A stretch of DNA of 64,000 nucleotides from an uncultured bacterium (GCA_949293185.1 CASFCQ010000002.1:1-64000); one strand, 5' to 3'; shown: positions 16,256 through 27,148, counted from the stretch's first letter. Notes: generated from the sequence alone by a model not told the origin. A program made the numbers and translations.

Positions 16256-17116
16256 ATGGGCTTCTTGCAAAAAGCAATAAACTATTTAAAAAATCTGATA
16301 AACCGTATTATCATTGATGATTTTATGGGTATGGCAGCAGAAATGGGCTTTTGGTTTGCTATCGGAATATTTCCGTTTATGCTCTTTATGATGTCGTTTT
16401 TTACATTGCTAGGAAAAAAATCACAATTTATGCCAATCATACATTTTTTGGATTCGGTTGCTCCGACTGACTCAGTTAACCTTATCAAAGAAGTATTGAA
16501 TGAAGTTTTGATATTCCAGCATGGCGGTATTGTTGCTGTTTTCGGTTTTGTGATTACAGTATTTTTATCATCGAATGCAATCTTCTGTATTATAAAAGGA
16601 ATGAATAGGGCGCTTGGAATAGAAGAACACAGAAATTTAATTGTAACAAGAACTATCTCTATATTAATGGTATTTGTTAATATATTTTTTATGTTTATTA
16701 TTATCAACATGGTAATTTTCGGAAAAGTGCTTTTACAGTTTGCACTGAACTTTATAAACTTTTCATCACTGTTCATCAGTATATTCATGATAGGCAGATG
16801 GTTTTTTGCATTTATTGCACTTTACTTAACAGCATATCTTAATTATTTTCTGCTGCCGGCGTGGGAAGGCTCAGATAAACTTAAAAGTAAGGCAGCTTTG
16901 CCGGGGACACTGTTTTTCTGTTTTTGCTGGTTGTTTGGTTCATGGTGTTTTTCTGTTTACATCAACAACCTGCATACATATAACAGGGTATACGGATCTA
17001 TCGGTGCTTTTGTAATGCTAATGGTATGGCTTTATTATTCTTCTTTGATGATGCTTGTCGGCGGAGAGATTAATTCTCAGGCGTACAGAAAGCTCAAACA
17101 AAAGGAAGATGAATAA
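16256..17116 (+). CDS. YihY/BrkB-family (UPF0761) inner membrane protein
   Basis: The 286-residue product has about six hydrophobic helices, with family features MAAEMGFWFAIGIFPFMLFM near residue 25, a GFVITVFLSSNAIFCIIKGMN segment, LLPAWEGSDKLKSKAALPG and YGSIGAFVMLMVWLYYSSL near the C-terminus. The family is called BrkB or 'ribonuclease BN' in old annotations, but RNase activity is not supported and its function is unclear. The stop codon shares one base with the ATG of the next gene (TAATG). Confidence 0.85.
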   Translation: MGFLQKAINYLKNLINRIIIDDFMGMAAEMGFWFAIGIFPFMLFMMSFFTLLGKKSQFMPIIHFLDSVAPTDSVNLIKEVLNEVLIFQHGGIVAVFGFVITVFLSSNAIFCIIKGMNRALGIEEHRNLIVTRTISILMVFVNIFFMFIIINMVIFGKVLLQFALNFINFSSLFISIFMIGRWFFAFIALYLTAYLNYFLLPAWEGSDKLKSKAALPGTLFFCFCWLFGSWCFSVYINNLHTYNRVYGSIGAFVMLMVWLYYSSLMMLVGGEINSQAYRKLKQKEDE

Positions 17117-17796
17117 TGCAGAAACCATTATCTAACAATAATAAAGCTGTAATATTTGATTTAGACGGAACGCTTTTATATACACTGGAAAATCTTTACG
17201 AAAGCACTAATTATGCGCTAGTTCAGTTCAATTACCCTACGCGTACAATTGAAGAAGTCAGGACTTTTGTAGGAAACGGCGTCTCAAAACTAATAGAGCG
17301 TGCTATTCCCGAAGGATTAGATAACCCGAATTTTGAAGAATGTCTTCAAATATTTAAAGAGCACTATTCAAAAACAATGTATGAAAAAACACGTCCATAC
17401 GATGGTGTTGTTAAAATGCTGACCGTATTAAATCAAAACGGAATAATCTGCGCCGTAGTCTCTAACAAATTTGACTCAGCAGTAAAAGAGCTATGCACCT
17501 ATTATTTTGGAGATTTAATACAAGCTGCAGCAGGAGAATGTGGAGATGTGCGCAAAAAACCTTGCCCTGACGGAGTTTTAAAAATAATAAAACAACTGGA
17601 TTGCAAAGGTAATTGCCTGTATGTCGGCGACTCGGAAGTTGATATTCAAACAGCAAAAAATGCAGGACTATTCTGCATAAGTGTTTGCTGGGGATACAAG
17701 GATAAAGATTTTCTTTTACACAACGGTGCAGAAAAAATTGTACAAACAGTTGAAGAACTCACTAAAACAATTCTTACCTGCAACATCTGCAACTAA
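17116..17796 (+). CDS. HAD-superfamily phosphatase, phosphoglycolate phosphatase-like
   Basis: This 226-residue HAD subclass IA hydrolase has motif I VIFDLDGTLLYT (nucleophile Asp and acid/base Asp, residues 14-25), a helical cap, motif II VVSNKFD, motif III Lys in RKKPCPDGVL and motif IV YVGDSEVDIQTAKNAG. The arrangement fits Gph-type phosphoglycolate phosphatases, but substrate specificity in this family is broad. It is coupled to the BrkB-like gene through a TAATG overlap. Confidence 0.82.
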   Translation: MQKPLSNNNKAVIFDLDGTLLYTLENLYESTNYALVQFNYPTRTIEEVRTFVGNGVSKLIERAIPEGLDNPNFEECLQIFKEHYSKTMYEKTRPYDGVVKMLTVLNQNGIICAVVSNKFDSAVKELCTYYFGDLIQAAAGECGDVRKKPCPDGVLKIIKQLDCKGNCLYVGDSEVDIQTAKNAGLFCISVCWGYKDKDFLLHNGAEKIVQTVEELTKTILTCNICN

Positions 17797-17890
17797 CAAC
17801 CTTTTTTAACAAAAACGCTAATTAACCAAACTTGCCCTATAAAAATAATTGAAACATAATTTATTTATACAAATTAACTGAAAGAGATTT

Positions 17891-18427
17891 ATGGATAAAT
17901 TTGAAGAAAAAACATTATCAAGCAAAACAGTTTATACAGGAAAAATCTTTGATATAACAGATGACGAAATTGTACTGTCTGACGGTCTTGTCAGACACAG
18001 AGAAATTATACACCACCCGGGCGGAGTAGTAATTCTGGCAATAAAAGAAAACGGCAATGTGCTGCTGGTAAAACAGTATCGCTATGCAGTAAAATCCGTA
18101 CAGACAGAACTCCCTGCCGGCAGATTGGAAAAAGGTGAAAATCCGCTAGATGCAGCAAAAAGAGAACTAAAAGAAGAAACCGGATATATTGCACAGAATT
18201 GGGAATCTTTAGGGTATATCTTTACTACATTCGGTATCTGCAATGAAAAATTATATCTGTTTAAAGCAACGGGGCTAACATTTGATAAACCTGCACCTGA
18301 CGAAGGTGAAATTCTTGATTATTTTGAACTTCCGTTAACAGATGTGCAAAATCTTATAAAAAATGGTACAATTAATGATGCTAAGACAATATGCACCATT
18401 TCAAGAGCTGTCTGCGCTTTTGTTTAG
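17891..18427 (+). CDS. NUDIX hydrolase, ADP-ribose pyrophosphatase-like
   Basis: The 178-residue product carries the Nudix box in consensus form: G-RLEKGENPLDAAKRELKEETGY, with REx2EE at the centre (about residues 78-100). The preceding VKQYRYAVKSVQTELPAG and the following FGICNEKLYLFKA are typical of the ADP-ribose pyrophosphatase (YqkG/NudF) subgroup, which hydrolyses ADP-ribose to AMP and ribose 5-phosphate. The ATG is preceded by GAAAGAGA. The gene stands 94 bases after the HAD gene. Confidence 0.88.
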   Translation: MDKFEEKTLSSKTVYTGKIFDITDDEIVLSDGLVRHREIIHHPGGVVILAIKENGNVLLVKQYRYAVKSVQTELPAGRLEKGENPLDAAKRELKEETGYIAQNWESLGYIFTTFGICNEKLYLFKATGLTFDKPAPDEGEILDYFELPLTDVQNLIKNGTINDAKTICTISRAVCAFV

Positions 18428-18447
18428 TAGAAAATAAATCTGTTAAT

Positions 18448-19266
18448 ATGAACAATATAAAAATGCTGGTTCTGGATATAGACGGAACAATTTTTAAAAA
18501 AGATTATACCGCAACACAAAGGGTGAAAAAGACCCTTAAAAATCTGGTACAAGACGGAATTAAAGTTGTATTATGCACCGGAAGAATGTATGCGGCAACA
18601 AAATCAATTGCTCTCGAGCTCGGGTTGAATACTCCGGTAATATGCTATCAGGGCGGTCTTATAAAAGATTTTTCAAACGGGGATAAAACTCTCTGGGAGC
18701 AGTCCATGGACGAATCACTCGCCAAAGATGTTATAAAAGAGTTAAAGCAACGTAATATATTCTTCAATCTTTATATCAACGATATTTTGATGGTTGAGCA
18801 TGATGACAGACTTGTCAGGGAGTATGTTGACGACAGAAATATCGAATACAAAGTAGTAGGCGACTGTGAAAATCTGGATTTAAAAGGCATCAACAAAATA
18901 CTCGCAATAGATGACAATACTGAGTTGATAGCAGATTTGCAAAAAGAAATGGCAGAAAAATATAAAAACAAACTTTATGTTATACGTTCCACACCAAGAT
19001 TTTGCGAATTTTCTGATCCCAATGCAACAAAAGGCAACGCGCTGCGTTTTCTTGCAGGACTGTGGGGAATAAAAAAAGAAGAAATTATGGCATGCGGTGA
19101 TCAGGACAATGATATTGAAATGCTGCTTGCTGCCGGCATCAAAGTGGCAATGGGCAACGCAACCGAAGATTTAAAAAAAGTTGCTGATTATGTTACAGAA
19201 TCTGTCGATAATGACGGTGTTGCTGTAGCCGTTGCAAGGTTTATAGGAGAAAAATATGAGCTTTAG
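18448..19266 (+). CDS. Cof-type HAD-IIB phosphatase
   Basis: The 272-residue product begins MNNIKMLVLDIDGTIFKKD (HAD motif I), has VVLCTGRMYAATKSIA (motif II region), a large C2 cap domain, and ends with Lys in TKGNALRFLAG and the GDQDNDIEMLLAAG motif IV. These are hallmarks of Cof/YidA-type sugar-phosphate or cofactor phosphatases. I start at the ATG at 18448; a longer frame from 18391 lies inside the NUDIX gene and is not family-like. No clear ribosome binding site is seen. It overlaps ispF by 11 bases. Confidence 0.85.
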   Translation: MNNIKMLVLDIDGTIFKKDYTATQRVKKTLKNLVQDGIKVVLCTGRMYAATKSIALELGLNTPVICYQGGLIKDFSNGDKTLWEQSMDESLAKDVIKELKQRNIFFNLYINDILMVEHDDRLVREYVDDRNIEYKVVGDCENLDLKGINKILAIDDNTELIADLQKEMAEKYKNKLYVIRSTPRFCEFSDPNATKGNALRFLAGLWGIKKEEIMACGDQDNDIEMLLAAGIKVAMGNATEDLKKVADYVTESVDNDGVAVAVARFIGEKYEL

Positions 19267-19741
19267 AATAGGACATGGATTTGATTTACACCAATTTGTA
19301 CTTGACAGAGATTTGATTCTTGGCGGTGTAAAAATTGAACACAATAAAGGTCTGCTCGGTCATTCTGACGCTGATGCACTTTGTCATGCAATTATTGATG
19401 CAATGCTTGGAGCACTTGCATTAGGTGATATAGGGCAACATTTCCCTGATACAGATCCGCAATATTACGGCTGTGACAGCACAGAACTGTTAGCGCAAAC
19501 CCTTTACGAAGTTGTAAGAGCAGGTTACAAAATCAACAACATAGATGCAACAATAAAAACCCAACATCCCAGACTTGCGCCTTTCATTAACGACATAAGA
19601 GCAAATCTTGCAGACGTATTGAATATAAACATCTCTCAGGTTTCTGTAAAAGCCAAAACTATGGAAATGATGGGACCAATCGGCGAAGGAAAATGTCTTG
19701 CTGTTGACGCAGTTGTACTGCTTGAAGAAATAGCAATATAA
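19256..19741 (+). CDS. ispF: 2-C-methyl-D-erythritol 2,4-cyclodiphosphate synthase
   Basis: IspF closes the cyclic diphosphate in the MEP pathway of isoprenoid synthesis. The 161-residue product has RIGHGFDLHQF (zinc ligands Asp and His), GLLGHSDADALCHAIIDAMLGA, DIGQHFPDTDPQYYG, the IDATIKTQHPRLAPF block and VKAKTMEMMGPIGEGKCLA. It forms a homotrimer in known species. The ATG has GGAG upstream and overlaps the preceding HAD gene by 11 bases. Confidence 0.96.
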   Translation: MSFRIGHGFDLHQFVLDRDLILGGVKIEHNKGLLGHSDADALCHAIIDAMLGALALGDIGQHFPDTDPQYYGCDSTELLAQTLYEVVRAGYKINNIDATIKTQHPRLAPFINDIRANLADVLNINISQVSVKAKTMEMMGPIGEGKCLAVDAVVLLEEIAI

Positions 19742-19765
19742 TTTAACAAAATATCACGCAATTTT

Positions 19766-19794
19766 TTGTCATAAATTTACTTTATTTATATAAG
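19766..19794 (+). promoter_or_regulatory. sigma70-type promoter for the gene at 19816
   Basis: TTGTCA (19766-19771), a 17-base spacer and TATAAG (19789-19794) give a well-spaced housekeeping-type promoter directly upstream of the gene at 19816. The leader would be about 15 nt and contains GGAAGG. The TTTATATAA core and the following AAGG...AGATTA recur upstream of 34165. Confidence 0.5.
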
Positions 19795-19815
19795 TGAAGG
19801 AAGGTAGATTAGATT

Positions 19816-20178
19816 ATGACAACTATTGCTAATGCAACACCATATGTTTATACCACGTATCAAACATATGGAAATATAAAAAATACAGAAGAAACAACTG
19901 ACAATAAAGAACCCCAATATTTACAAGAACATAAAATGATTGCTCCAAATCAAGTGATGCGATCATTGAAAATGCCAAAACCATCAAGCATAAAGAATTT
20001 TATGCAAAAAATGGAAGAAAAATTTGAACAGTGGATAGAAAAATACAACAGTCGCCCTCACGAATATGATATTGACAGCTGGCAAGAGAATGCGGATATG
20101 ATTTTAGACATAACAGATAACACAGCGGCATTACCTGATGACAAAAATAATTATCAATATATAAACGTAAATGTATAA
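19816..20178 (+). CDS. unknown 120-residue cytoplasmic protein
   Basis: I do not recognise this protein. It has no signal peptide or membrane helix. The N-terminus is Tyr/Thr-rich (ATPYVYTTYQTYGN). The middle is helical with a repeated Met/Lys pattern (KNFMQKMEEKFEQWIEKY), and the C-terminus is acidic and Asn-rich. It has its own promoter 20 bases upstream and shares a bidirectional terminator with dnaK, so it is a monocistronic unit. Codon and base use match neighbouring genes. Confidence 0.7.
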   Translation: MTTIANATPYVYTTYQTYGNIKNTEETTDNKEPQYLQEHKMIAPNQVMRSLKMPKPSSIKNFMQKMEEKFEQWIEKYNSRPHEYDIDSWQENADMILDITDNTAALPDDKNNYQYINVNV

Positions 20179-20185
20179 AATAAAA

Positions 20186-20211
20186 AGCCCTCAATGCAAC
20201 AATTGAGGGCT
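20186..20211. terminator. bidirectional intrinsic terminator between convergent genes
   Basis: AGCCCTCAAT and ATTGAGGGCT form a perfect 10-bp stem with a six-base loop. On the minus strand it is followed by TTTTTATTTT, so it terminates dnaK well. On the plus strand the tail is weaker (TTACTTATT) and it would end the gene at 19816. Confidence 0.88.
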
Positions 20212-20246
20212 TACTTATTAGGTTGAGTGTATGTATGAGTTACTTA

Positions 20247-22127
<1,881 letters not shown>

Positions 22128-22257
22128 CTAATCTACTATAACTCTTTTATACCACTGTTTTTTTCAAATAATTAAAAAATAAACAAAAAATTAATATTTC
22201 CGGCATGCTGCTATAAATGTTTATTCTTTCAATATTAGAACATATATGTTTTTATAC

Positions 22258-22296
22258 AAAAATAGCATCTATAAAAACATTTATAGATGCTATTTT
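22258..22296. terminator. bidirectional intrinsic terminator after the [FeFe]-hydrogenase operon
   Basis: AAAATAGCATCTATAAA and TTTATAGATGCTATTTT form a perfect stem of about 17 bp with a four-base loop. It lies 24 bases past the hydrogenase stop on the minus strand, ending that operon before the dnaK promoter region (22092-22257), where I see no strong promoter and no CIRCE element. Confidence 0.85.
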
Positions 22297-22319
22297 TACT
22301 ATACAATTTGCTTTTTGGT

Positions 22320-23789
22320 TTAGTTTGTTTTTGGTTCAATAACAGGCAAATCATTTATACATTTGCTTTCACCTGCGTAAGCCTGAATTTTTTTAGTAGT
22401 AATACGTTTGTTATTCAAACATGCCGAACCAGCAACGCATCCGCCCTCACAAGCCATAATTTCAACAAGGTTGCCCTCAGGACACTGACCTTTTTTAGCC
22501 CAGTTTTTAAGATCCTTAACAGATTTTGTATTTAAACCGTTAACACATGTCGGGAACAGTTCAGGAAAATCTTTTAAAGCAACCTTAACAGATTCGGCAA
22601 CACCGCCGGTTACGGCAAAGTTGCGTCCTTCTTTTGAAGCTTCGTTAGCAAAATGGTAATCCTCACAGTTTGCAACCTCTATATTCAAGGCAACAAACAG
22701 TGCCCCCATTTCTTCAAAGTTCATTACATAATCTGTGTATTCTTCTTTTTGAGCTTCTTTTCTTTTTGCGACGCAAGGTCCGATAAATACTGTTACACAG
22801 TCAGGATACTGTTCTTTTACAAATTTTGCCGTGTAATACATCGGAGTTCTTGTGTCAGAACGGAAGGGTTTAAGCTCTGGTATATGTTTTTCAACAAGCT
22901 CATTATACGCTGCACAGCATGATGTTGTCATAAACTCATCGCCGCGCTCCATTCTTTCTTTAAAGTCGTCTGCTTCTGTTCTTGCTGTGGTGTCAGCCCC
23001 CTGAGCGACCTCAAAAACTTCAGAAAATCCTGATTCAATAAGAGCTTGAGCTATCTTATTAACAGAAACAGGAAGCTGTCCGACAACGGCAGGAGCAACC
23101 ATAGCCACAACCTTTTTGCCGGCTTTCATTTCTTTCAAAATGTCTATAACCTGACTTTTTTCATGTACAGCAGCAAACGGACATGCACCCACGCAAGCTC
23201 CGCAGCTTATACATTTGTCAAAGTCAATTACTGCATGTCCCATTTCGTTTTTGTGGATTGCACCGACAGGGCAGGCATCTTCACAAGGAACTTTCAGTTT
23301 TACAATTGCACTGTATGGGCAAACCTGCATACACATACCGCAGTTTTTGCATTTGTCGCCGTCTATAACGGAGCGTCCGTCTTTAATCTGTATTGCGCCG
23401 AATTTACATGTAGAAACGCAAGGTCTTGCAACACATCCCTGACAGAGTTCTGTTACATACACACGGCTCGGTACGCAGCCTTTGCACGCAGCATCAACTA
23501 CGGTTAAAATTTCTTTTTCAGGTTCTGTTCTATCCATTGCCTGCTGAGCATATGTATTAAGTGAAGTCATTTCATCGTCAGTTTCAACGCTCAAGCCAAG
23601 CCCGGCAATTGCTCTCTGGCGAAGGATTGCTCTTTCTTTATAAATACAGCATCTGTAAGGTGCTTCGCCGTTTTTGGGGCGCATCTGAAAGGGTAATTCT
23701 CTAACGTTACCCATTTCCTGATTTATAAAAGCATGAATAAGTCTTACAAGAACCTCACGCTTTATGTGGGTAGTATTACTGTTATCCAT
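22320..23789 (-). CDS. [FeFe] hydrogenase with N-terminal ferredoxin domains (group B-like)
   Basis: The 489-residue product combines several [4Fe-4S] ferredoxin motifs (Cys runs near 116-128, 147-157 and 193-203) with an H-cluster domain. L1 is TSCCAAY (about 289-295), L2 is IGPCVAKRKEA (Cys339) and L3 is EIMACEGGCVAGS (Cys447 and Cys451). All H-cluster cysteines, and the extra L1 Cys that passes protons in active enzymes, are present. The GPC form of L2 and the ferredoxin-rich N-terminus resemble group B (monomeric) [FeFe] hydrogenases, thought fermentative. The ATG at 23789 overlaps the preceding ferredoxin-like gene by eight bases. Maturases HydEFG are not in the window. Confidence 0.88.
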   Translation of the reverse strand: MDNSNTTHIKREVLVRLIHAFINQEMGNVRELPFQMRPKNGEAPYRCCIYKERAILRQRAIAGLGLSVETDDEMTSLNTYAQQAMDRTEPEKEILTVVDAACKGCVPSRVYVTELCQGCVARPCVSTCKFGAIQIKDGRSVIDGDKCKNCGMCMQVCPYSAIVKLKVPCEDACPVGAIHKNEMGHAVIDFDKCISCGACVGACPFAAVHEKSQVIDILKEMKAGKKVVAMVAPAVVGQLPVSVNKIAQALIESGFSEVFEVAQGADTTARTEADDFKERMERGDEFMTTSCCAAYNELVEKHIPELKPFRSDTRTPMYYTAKFVKEQYPDCVTVFIGPCVAKRKEAQKEEYTDYVMNFEEMGALFVALNIEVANCEDYHFANEASKEGRNFAVTGGVAESVKVALKDFPELFPTCVNGLNTKSVKDLKNWAKKGQCPEGNLVEIMACEGGCVAGSACLNNKRITTKKIQAYAGESKCINDLPVIEPKTN

Positions 23790-24042
23790 CAATCTTTCTC
23801 TCTATTGCTTTAAGTATTTTCTCAACTGTAGCCTCGGAGATTATCTCACCGTCAAGTTTTACAAAGGGAGCTTTCATGTATGTTGAATTTTTACATAAAT
23901 CCAGACAGGTATGAGCTTTTACTTCGACCTTGTTTTTGTACTGGGGCGGGATAATAGATTCTATCTCCTGTAATTTTGATGCACCCATAACAAAGCATGT
24001 AGTGCCGAAACATAATTCTAACAATATTTTTTCATCAGCCAT
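23782..24042 (-). CDS. thioredoxin-fold [2Fe-2S] ferredoxin-like protein
   Basis: The 86-residue protein has the NuoE/HndA-type pattern of a thioredoxin-like 2Fe-2S protein: CFGTTC (Cx4C) near residues 11-16 and CLDLC (Cx3C) near 51-55, about 35 residues apart. Such proteins pass electrons in complex I and multimeric hydrogenases. The gene overlaps the hydrogenase gene and lies 50 bases after the phosphatase gene, so it probably serves as electron donor or acceptor within this hydrogenase module. Confidence 0.85.
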   Translation of the reverse strand: MADEKILLELCFGTTCFVMGASKLQEIESIIPPQYKNKVEVKAHTCLDLCKNSTYMKAPFVKLDGEIISEATVEKILKAIERKIDG

Positions 24043-24092
24043 TTATTTCTCCCTTTAAAAAATTAGGTGTTGTTTGAAATTTTGTAATTCCA

Positions 24093-25268
24093 TCAGATAA
24101 ACTTGAGGTTTACCTTCTTAATATAACGTCCTGATAAAATTTTTTCCAGTTGTTTTACGACATTTTTACGAATTTCCAACTCTAAAGGCAGGTCAGGATC
24201 GTAATGTGCCTGATTAAGCTTTGATCCTATCATAAAGTTTATGACGTCAGAATCCAGAAGAAGTTCAATCAGCCTTCCTGCGGCATCATCAGGCCAGCGG
24301 TCGTAGCCTTCATTCAAGTATTCAAGCACCTTTGTAAGCGTTAAAATACCTTCCGTTATAAGGTCAACTCCGTCCATATGGGAACATGCCGGCAGCATAC
24401 CCTTATTATATTTTTCCGTAGTAATTTCACGCCCGAGTTCTCTGGCAATGAGATTAGCCGTTGTACCTCCTACGATAGCCTTTCTTCCGTCAAAGTCGTC
24501 AAAGATTTTTGAATACTCGGCATCTCTGTCCTGTCTATATGGCGGACCGGTAAATATCAAGAGTTTTCTCGGTTTTCTGAAATATAAAACTAACGCTGAC
24601 ACATCGTCTTTGGACTGATGGTCCGGTTCTTTTCTGATAGATTCTTTAACGATTTCCATTGCAAGATGCCTGCTTGAGATAGACGGGTCGCGTTTTATTT
24701 CTGATTCAACAAATTCAATCAAGCCTTCTCTTCTCCAGCCGAGCTTGTACTCATCCGTACCCATACCTGCCTGCGTCACGCCATCAGAGCAAAAAATCAG
24801 TCTGTCCTCGGGTTCTAGTTTAAAGTTATAAAGATGCATATGGCGGTTTGTAAATTTTTTAGAGGTTACAATCCTCGGTGTATGTTCCACAAGCCTGCCG
24901 TTTCTGATATGTATAAAGTCAGGGTTGCCTTCTTCAACTATTTTTATCTCACCTTCATCAGAACATTCAAAAGCGGAAAATGTTGAGTAGCTAATCTTTC
25001 TGACCTGACAAACAGGCAAAGAGTTCATAATAACTTCCGTTGCCTTTAATATGTCTTTGCCGTCTTCAATGAATTTAAGAATCATTGTTGCAGTCATTGT
25101 CGCAAGAATGTTAGCCTTGATACCGCTGCCCAAACCGTCAGAGAGCACTGCAAGAAGACGTCCTTCGTCCGTAAATCGTTTTGACTTAAAGCAGTCGCCA
25201 AAGGCATTCTGCCCGTGTTTTTTCTGCTGAAAGCAGTCTATGTCAACAAAGAATGATTTTTCAGACAT
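24093..25268 (-). CDS. SpoIIE-type PP2C-like serine phosphatase
   Basis: The 391-residue product has a SpoIIE/PP2C phosphatase domain in its first 230 residues. It shows FGDCFKSKRF, AVLSDGLGSGIKANILA (metal-binding Asp and Gly), FSAFECSD, DRLIFCSDGVTQAGMG and KDDVSALVLYF. The last 150 residues (GGTTANLIARELGRE, MDGVDLITEGILTL) are a conserved extension seen in hydrogenase-linked members. Such phosphatases accompany sensory [FeFe] hydrogenases with PAS domains. The ATG shares one base with the upstream stop (TAATG), so it is probably made together with the HydS-like sensor. Its phosphoprotein target is not encoded nearby. Confidence 0.88.
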   Translation of the reverse strand: MSEKSFFVDIDCFQQKKHGQNAFGDCFKSKRFTDEGRLLAVLSDGLGSGIKANILATMTATMILKFIEDGKDILKATEVIMNSLPVCQVRKISYSTFSAFECSDEGEIKIVEEGNPDFIHIRNGRLVEHTPRIVTSKKFTNRHMHLYNFKLEPEDRLIFCSDGVTQAGMGTDEYKLGWRREGLIEFVESEIKRDPSISSRHLAMEIVKESIRKEPDHQSKDDVSALVLYFRKPRKLLIFTGPPYRQDRDAEYSKIFDDFDGRKAIVGGTTANLIARELGREITTEKYNKGMLPACSHMDGVDLITEGILTLTKVLEYLNEGYDRWPDDAAGRLIELLLDSDVINFMIGSKLNQAHYDPDLPLELEIRKNVVKQLEKILSGRYIKKVNLKFI

Positions 25269-27016
25269 TAATTTTCTCCGTTTTCGGTTATTTCAGAGTC
25301 TTCTGTTTCAGAAGCATTATCTTCATATCCTTGAGCAATCTGACTTAAGAGAAGTTCTGTATCTACCATATGCTCGCCCAACAGGCAGGCAATGTTTTGT
25401 ACGGTCGCAATATTTTTTTCGATAACCTCATGAGCTTTTTTAGCTATTTGTTCACGCTTCATTTCTGTCTGGGTAACGTCTGTGATAACAGCGCCTACAA
25501 ATTTATTGCGCTCAATCTCAAATACAGCTATATCATAGAGGTTTTTACCTATCGGATAGCGTTCTTTGTGTATATCTTTACCTGATTTAAGTGTACGTTT
25601 AAACAAATCCGTAAAAGGAACGACTCTATCTAAAGCACCGCCGGCCAATCCTTCGGGTCTGCCGTTAAACAGTTCCATAAGGTCAGGAGCAAACATCCTG
25701 ACAAACGCCTCGTTTGTTTCCAGTATGTTCAAGTCAGCATCCGCCATAACAATAGCCGACGGCATAGACCTAAGCATTGCGCTGGCTTTCCTGATAGCCA
25801 ATTTTCTCATATAAGAAACGCACATTGAAGGCTCTGCATCACCGTTTAAAAGAGCTTCGGCAAGCTGTCTGCATGTATCATATCCGCAGCCGCCGCAGTT
25901 GAGTTCGTCTTCTACACCATGTTTACCGATTCTTGCCATAGCTTCGGCAATTTCTTCAGGTGTATATTTTTTAGTATTTTGCGGAAATTCGTGATATTCC
26001 TTTTCAACCACAACCTCAGGTTCAGTCGGAATATCTTCTCTCAATTTTACTGTTCGCAAAATATCAGACATTGTAATAACTCCGGGTTTTGAAGGATCTT
26101 TACAAGGACCGTTAGCACAGCCGCCTGGGCAGGCAAGAGCTTCTATAAATATTGTTCTGTCCAGATGTTCGGGGTTAAGATTTTCCAGAGAGTCTCTAAA
26201 TGCAGGAATAGAACTTACACTGACCAGCTGAATATCTTTAGCACATCCGGAGAGTCTTATTGTCTTATTCATACCGCCTTCTATCGGGTAGTACGCACCC
26301 TCGTAAGCTTTTTTAGGAACAAACCTTGTATCCTGAGCAAGTTCGATATTTTCAGGCTCAATGCTTTCTTGAGCAAGCCACTGGGAAAGCTCGTGGAATG
26401 TTAAAGATACATCGATAAGTTCGGGGTTTCTGTCAGCTTCGTTTTTCTTCGCAATACAAGGACCGACAAAGACAACACCAATGTCATCCCCGTATCTTTG
26501 TTTTAAAAGTTTTGCGTGTGTCATAGCAGGAGAGCCGACAGGAGTGATATATTTTGTGTATTCAGGCATGTAGAGTCTTACGTAGTCTACAATTGCGGGG
26601 CAGGCGCTTGAAATATGAATTTTACTGTCACGTTTGGAGAGAATTTTTGTAACCTCTATAGAAACTTCCTGAGCGCCCAGAGCAGTTTCTGACACACCTT
26701 CAAATCCGAGTTTTTTAATTGCAGAGATAAGTTTTTCACTTCCACAGTCCCAATATCCTGCCCAGCTCGGTGCAAGAGAAACAAAAACTCTGCTTTTTGC
26801 AGTCAAAACTGCGCGGGCTTTGTTTATATCGTTTCTGATTTTTTTTGCTTCTGACGGGCACACAAGAACACAATGACCGCAGGCAATACATCTTTCCGGT
26901 ATAACAGAGGCGTGTCCGTTTTCTATGCGGATAGCCTTCATGCTGCACTGGCGCACGCATTTGTAGCAGTCAACACATTCGTTCTGTAGTGTATAAATCG
27001 GATATTGGCTGTTCAT
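25268..27016 (-). CDS. sensory [FeFe] hydrogenase-like protein with PAS domain (HydS-like)
   Basis: The 582-residue product has, in order: two [4Fe-4S] ferredoxin motifs (Cys14/17/20/24 and 43/46/49/53); an H-cluster domain with L1 SACPAIV (Cys139), L2 VGPCIAKKNEA (Cys187) and L3 EALACPGGCANGP (Cys296/300); a further Cys cluster CGGCGYDTC...C (374/377/382/399); a PAS domain (about 415-530); and an acidic helical end. L1 has Ala where catalytic enzymes have the proton-relay Cys, and L2 has Gly for Met, as in the putative H2-sensing group C. No kinase or cyclase domain follows, so output probably runs through the coupled SpoIIE-type phosphatase. Confidence 0.88.
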   Translation of the reverse strand: MNSQYPIYTLQNECVDCYKCVRQCSMKAIRIENGHASVIPERCIACGHCVLVCPSEAKKIRNDINKARAVLTAKSRVFVSLAPSWAGYWDCGSEKLISAIKKLGFEGVSETALGAQEVSIEVTKILSKRDSKIHISSACPAIVDYVRLYMPEYTKYITPVGSPAMTHAKLLKQRYGDDIGVVFVGPCIAKKNEADRNPELIDVSLTFHELSQWLAQESIEPENIELAQDTRFVPKKAYEGAYYPIEGGMNKTIRLSGCAKDIQLVSVSSIPAFRDSLENLNPEHLDRTIFIEALACPGGCANGPCKDPSKPGVITMSDILRTVKLREDIPTEPEVVVEKEYHEFPQNTKKYTPEEIAEAMARIGKHGVEDELNCGGCGYDTCRQLAEALLNGDAEPSMCVSYMRKLAIRKASAMLRSMPSAIVMADADLNILETNEAFVRMFAPDLMELFNGRPEGLAGGALDRVVPFTDLFKRTLKSGKDIHKERYPIGKNLYDIAVFEIERNKFVGAVITDVTQTEMKREQIAKKAHEVIEKNIATVQNIACLLGEHMVDTELLLSQIAQGYEDNASETEDSEITENGEN

Positions 27017-27112
27017 TTAAAGACCTCTTATTAAATTCTTAATCCTTATTTAAGACCAAAGTGTACTAATAATGCGAAAAACAAAATTATAAAAACTTGC
27101 CTCATAAATCAG

Positions 27113-27148
27113 AACAGCCTACCATTAAAATCTAAACGGCAGGCTGTT
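27113..27148 (-). terminator. inverted repeat, possible attenuator inside the hydrogenase operon
   Basis: AACAGCCT and AGGCTGTT pair across a 20-base loop just after the stop of the first ferredoxin-like gene and about 97 bases before the HydS-like gene. The stem is extended by imperfect pairing, but there is no clean T tract on the minus strand. It may be a partial terminator that sets the ratio of the first gene to the rest. Confidence 0.35.
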
